NCBI GenBank assembly: GCA_022360735.1
Contig: JAKSCF010000284.1
Span: 1 to 8,436, forward strand
Source of the DNA: Clostridia bacterium
GTDB lineage: Bacteria; Bacillota_A; Clostridia; Peptostreptococcales; JAAYPU01
Length of the DNA stretch: 8,436 nucleotides
Direction: 5' to 3'
Position 1 is the stretch's first letter. Every line of letters starts with the position of its first letter. Under the pieces are notes generated by a model, which worked only from the letters and a program-made list of their open reading frames with translations, did no database searches and had not been told where the DNA came from. Position numbers and translations under genes: made by a program. Shown piece after piece: positions 6,989 through 8,436 of the stretch.

Positions 6989-6996
6989 ATCACCTC
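6989..6996 (-). promoter_or_regulatory. Ribosome binding site that fixes the methyltransferase start at ATG 6984
   Basis: The minus strand reads GAGGTGAT, a long match to the 16S anti-SD, ending 4 nt before ATG 6984 (6 nt counted from GAGGTG). The in-frame GTG at 6993-6991 is part of this SD. A start there would rely on a weak AAGGA about 10 nt further up. Confidence 0.8.
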
Positions 6997-7090
6997 AAAG
7001 TTTTGTCCTTATTTAATTTACAAATAAATATATGTTTATAGTTTATATATTTTTGATAAAATAATCAATGAAACATAAAAAAATATAATT

Positions 7091-7147
7091 TGGCGTTGCT
7101 GAATGGTGCCATCCTGTAGTTAATAATATACATTCGTCAGCAAGCCA
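7091..7147. repeat. Imperfect palindrome upstream of the flavodoxin-like gene, related to the one at 1166-1230
   Basis: The left arm TGGCGTTGCTGAATG (7091-7105) pairs with the right arm CATTCGTCAGCAAGCCA (7131-7147). There are 4 bp, a bulged G, 7 bp, a three-base bulge on the right side and 3 bp, around a 25-nt loop. Read on the minus strand the right arm is GGCTTGCTGACGAATG, which matches GGCTGCTGAACGAAT at 1170-1184 apart from two single-base indels. Both elements have loops of similar length (25-28 nt) containing ATTAAC. It lies in the divergent gap between the methyltransferase and oxidoreductase genes, ending 17 bp before the SD of the latter, so it would be in the 5' leader of a transcript started upstream. 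There is no T-run, so it is not a typical terminator. Confidence 0.6.
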
Positions 7148-7176
7148 TAATTAAAGATATAAAAGAGGGGCAAATA

Positions 7177-7758
7177 ATGAAAGTACTAATCTTAAGAGGA
7201 AGCCCACGAGAAGGACAAAATACAGATACTTTGGTGGAAGCCTTTATTAAAGGAATGACAACGAATTCTAAAATAGAAATAATATCTATCCGCTTGAGAG
7301 AAAAAGATGTAGCGCCCTGTACGGCATGCGGCTTTTGTAAAAAAACAAAAGCGTGTACAATAAAAGACGATATGCAAATGATTTATTCTCATATTGAATC
7401 CAGCCGGATGATCGTAGTGGCAACGCCTTTATATGTTAATAATGTAAGTGCTTATACCAAGTCCATGATGGATAGATGCCAAATATACTGGAATAGCAAG
7501 TATATATTGAAGGACCCCATCATTCCTTTGGACTCAAAAAAAAGAATAGGTGTCGTATTATCTACAGCAGGAAGTACGTATCCTAAACAGTTTGAGGGAC
7601 TCAGAAGCACTTGTGATTTGTTTTTTAAAGGGGTTCATGCCACATATGAATGTGAACTTTTGATTACCGGGACTGATAAAGTTTCGGTAATCAATCGAAA
7701 AGATATATTAAAAGAAGCTGAGGAAGCAGGTAGAGATATGACCAAGAAATTGGAATAG
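7177..7758 (+). CDS. Flavodoxin-fold NAD(P)H/FMN oxidoreductase with iron-sulfur-flavoprotein-type cysteine motif
   Basis: This 193-aa protein is typical in length for the NADPH-dependent FMN reductase / flavodoxin_2-like family. The N-terminal beta strand and FMN phosphate-binding loop read MKVLILRGSPREGQNTDTL (1-19). A second flavin-contact region is ATPLYVNNVSAYTKSMMDR (about 83-101). Between them is C48-x2-C51-x2-C54-x5-C60, then DDM. This spacing fits the compact CX2CX2CX4-7C motif of archaeal and clostridial iron-sulfur flavoproteins, which bind a [4Fe-4S] cluster, although some relatives keep the cysteines without a proven cluster. It is a cytosolic redox enzyme with unknown substrate (quinone, flavin or electron carrier). 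SD GAGGGG (7165-7170) lies 6 nt from the ATG. The DUF1836 gene follows after 56 bp, and no terminator lies between, so readthrough is possible. Confidence 0.9.
   Translation: MKVLILRGSPREGQNTDTLVEAFIKGMTTNSKIEIISIRLREKDVAPCTACGFCKKTKACTIKDDMQMIYSHIESSRMIVVATPLYVNNVSAYTKSMMDRCQIYWNSKYILKDPIIPLDSKKRIGVVLSTAGSTYPKQFEGLRSTCDLFFKGVHATYECELLITGTDKVSVINRKDILKEAEEAGRDMTKKLE
7660..7694. repeat. 10-bp perfect inverted repeat inside the oxidoreductase coding sequence
   Basis: TTGATTACCG (7660-7669) and CGGTAATCAA (7685-7694) are exact reverse complements with a 15-nt spacer. The segment encodes LITGTDKVSVIN near the protein C-terminus. No T-run follows, so it is not a standard terminator. It may be an operator-like site or chance. 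Confidence 0.5.
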
Positions 7759-7766
7759 GGAGCACA

Positions 7767-7795
7767 TTGACATGTAGTTATGAATACCATATAAT
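7767..7795 (+). promoter_or_regulatory. Perfect-consensus sigma-A promoter of the DUF1836 gene
   Basis: TTGACA at 7767-7772 and TATAAT at 7790-7795 match consensus at every base and are exactly 17 bp apart. The expected start near 7802 leaves only about 13 nt of leader, nearly all of it the SD AAGGAAGG (7805-7812). Confidence 0.85.
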
Positions 7796-7814
7796 GTAGA
7801 ATAAAGGAAGGGTG

Positions 7815-8436
7815 ATGATTGTGAGATACGAAAGTTTTGTAAAAAAATTAGTAGATCAGATATCTAAAGGTGGCCAAATAAGGCTTCTTGATATGCCGGA
7901 TTTGGACTTATACATGGATCAGGTCACCACGTTCATGAATGATAAATTGTCAATTTATAAAAGAGAAGATAAAGACAAAATACTAACCAAAACAATGATT
8001 AACAATTATACAAAACATAATATTATTCCAAAACCTGTTAATAAAAAATATTCCAAGGACCATTTGCTTTTTCTAATATTGATATATCATATGAAGGGAA
8101 TTGTTTCCATAAAAGATATGGAACACTTAATGGCTCCTCTTATCCAAAACTATAACTCTGAGCTTGAAGAAAAAATAAATATTGAAGATATTTATTCTAT
8201 ATTACAGGAGATACAAAAAGATGAAAGAGATAAACTAGATTTAAAAATACAAGACGATATAGAAAAGGTTAAAGAATATTTAAAAGAAATGGATATGCAA
8301 GATGATGATATATTAGAAATATTCATGCTGACGGTGATGCTAACCGTAAGGGCTAATATGCAAAAATATCTTGCAGAAAGAATTATTGATGAATTCTTTA
8401 TTTATAAGGCAGTTCCCCAAAAAAAGGAAAAAAGAA
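7815..8436 (+). CDS. DUF1836-family protein, partial at the right window edge
   Basis: An open frame of at least 207 codons runs off the window with no stop. The segment KPVNKKYSKDHLLFLILIYH, followed by MKGIVSIKDMEHLMAPL (about residues 75-111 together), is the hallmark of DUF1836, a mostly helical Firmicutes family of unknown function. I recall these proteins as about 180-250 aa, so little is probably missing. The last visible residues (KAVPQKKEKR) look like a charged C-terminal tail. There is no signal peptide or membrane span, so it should be cytosolic. Two in-frame starts are possible: ATG 7815, or GTG 7821. SD AAGGAAGG (7805-7812) sits only 2 nt from the ATG (6 nt if AAGGA is counted) but 8 nt from the GTG, so GTG is a real alternative. 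It has its own strong promoter in the gap and may also receive readthrough from the oxidoreductase gene. Confidence 0.85.
   Translation, partial: MIVRYESFVKKLVDQISKGGQIRLLDMPDLDLYMDQVTTFMNDKLSIYKREDKDKILTKTMINNYTKHNIIPKPVNKKYSKDHLLFLILIYHMKGIVSIKDMEHLMAPLIQNYNSELEEKINIEDIYSILQEIQKDERDKLDLKIQDDIEKVKEYLKEMDMQDDDILEIFMLTVMLTVRANMQKYLAERIIDEFFIYKAVPQKKEKR

Noticed and set aside
7021..7090. Divergent promoters in the AT-rich gap (TTGATT/TATAAA on the minus strand, TATAAT at 7084-7089 on the plus strand)
   Set aside because: Promoters must exist here, but the minus-strand pair is spaced only 15 bp and the plus-strand TATAAT has no acceptable -35 at 16-18 bp, so I did not place them.

Overview
The window is AT-rich, with purine-rich Shine-Dalgarno (SD) sequences, TTG and GTG start codons, and protein families typical of anaerobic Firmicutes. 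It looks like chromosomal DNA from a member of the Clostridia; I cannot name the genus. Every gene reads as intact except the last, which runs off the right edge. I see no rRNA, tRNA, transposase, phage gene or CRISPR array.

Left part (1-4201, all + strand). A palindrome and 8-bp tandem repeat at the very edge precedes a URO-D/MtaA-like (uroporphyrinogen decarboxylase superfamily) protein at 100-1131. After a 227-bp gap holding a large imperfect hairpin come a ten-helix EamA/DMT transporter (1359-2243) and a sigma-54-dependent activator (2328-4109) with a cysteine-containing N-terminal sensor region. The activator ends at a good intrinsic terminator (4174-4201). A methyl-transfer or corrinoid-type enzyme, a small-molecule exporter or importer and an enhancer-binding activator together suggest a small regulated metabolic module. 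No -24/-12 promoter is visible in the window, so the activator's target is probably outside it.

Middle part (4335-6984). An L,D-transpeptidase with a C-terminal peptidoglycan-binding domain reads rightwards and meets a leftward two-gene operon tail to tail, with only 5 bp between the stop codons. That operon encodes an RlmL-type THUMP rRNA methyltransferase followed by a Cof-type HAD phosphatase. The methyltransferase most likely starts at ATG 6984, not at the GTG nine bases upstream, because that GTG lies inside the ribosome binding site.

Right part (6985-8436, + strand). A 192-bp AT-rich divergent gap contains a second imperfect palindrome, related to the one at 1166-1230 but inverted. A flavodoxin-fold oxidoreductase with an iron-sulfur-flavoprotein-type cysteine motif follows. 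Then comes a DUF1836 protein, preceded by a sigma-A promoter that matches consensus at all twelve -35/-10 positions with a 17-bp spacer.

Most of the window is ordinary housekeeping and accessory clostridial gene content. I did not find a convincing new multi-gene system. The signals most worth following are the two related intergenic palindromes (one with two mutually exclusive folds), the operator-like repeat at the left edge, and the orphan-looking sensor-activator next to a non-HemE URO-D protein.
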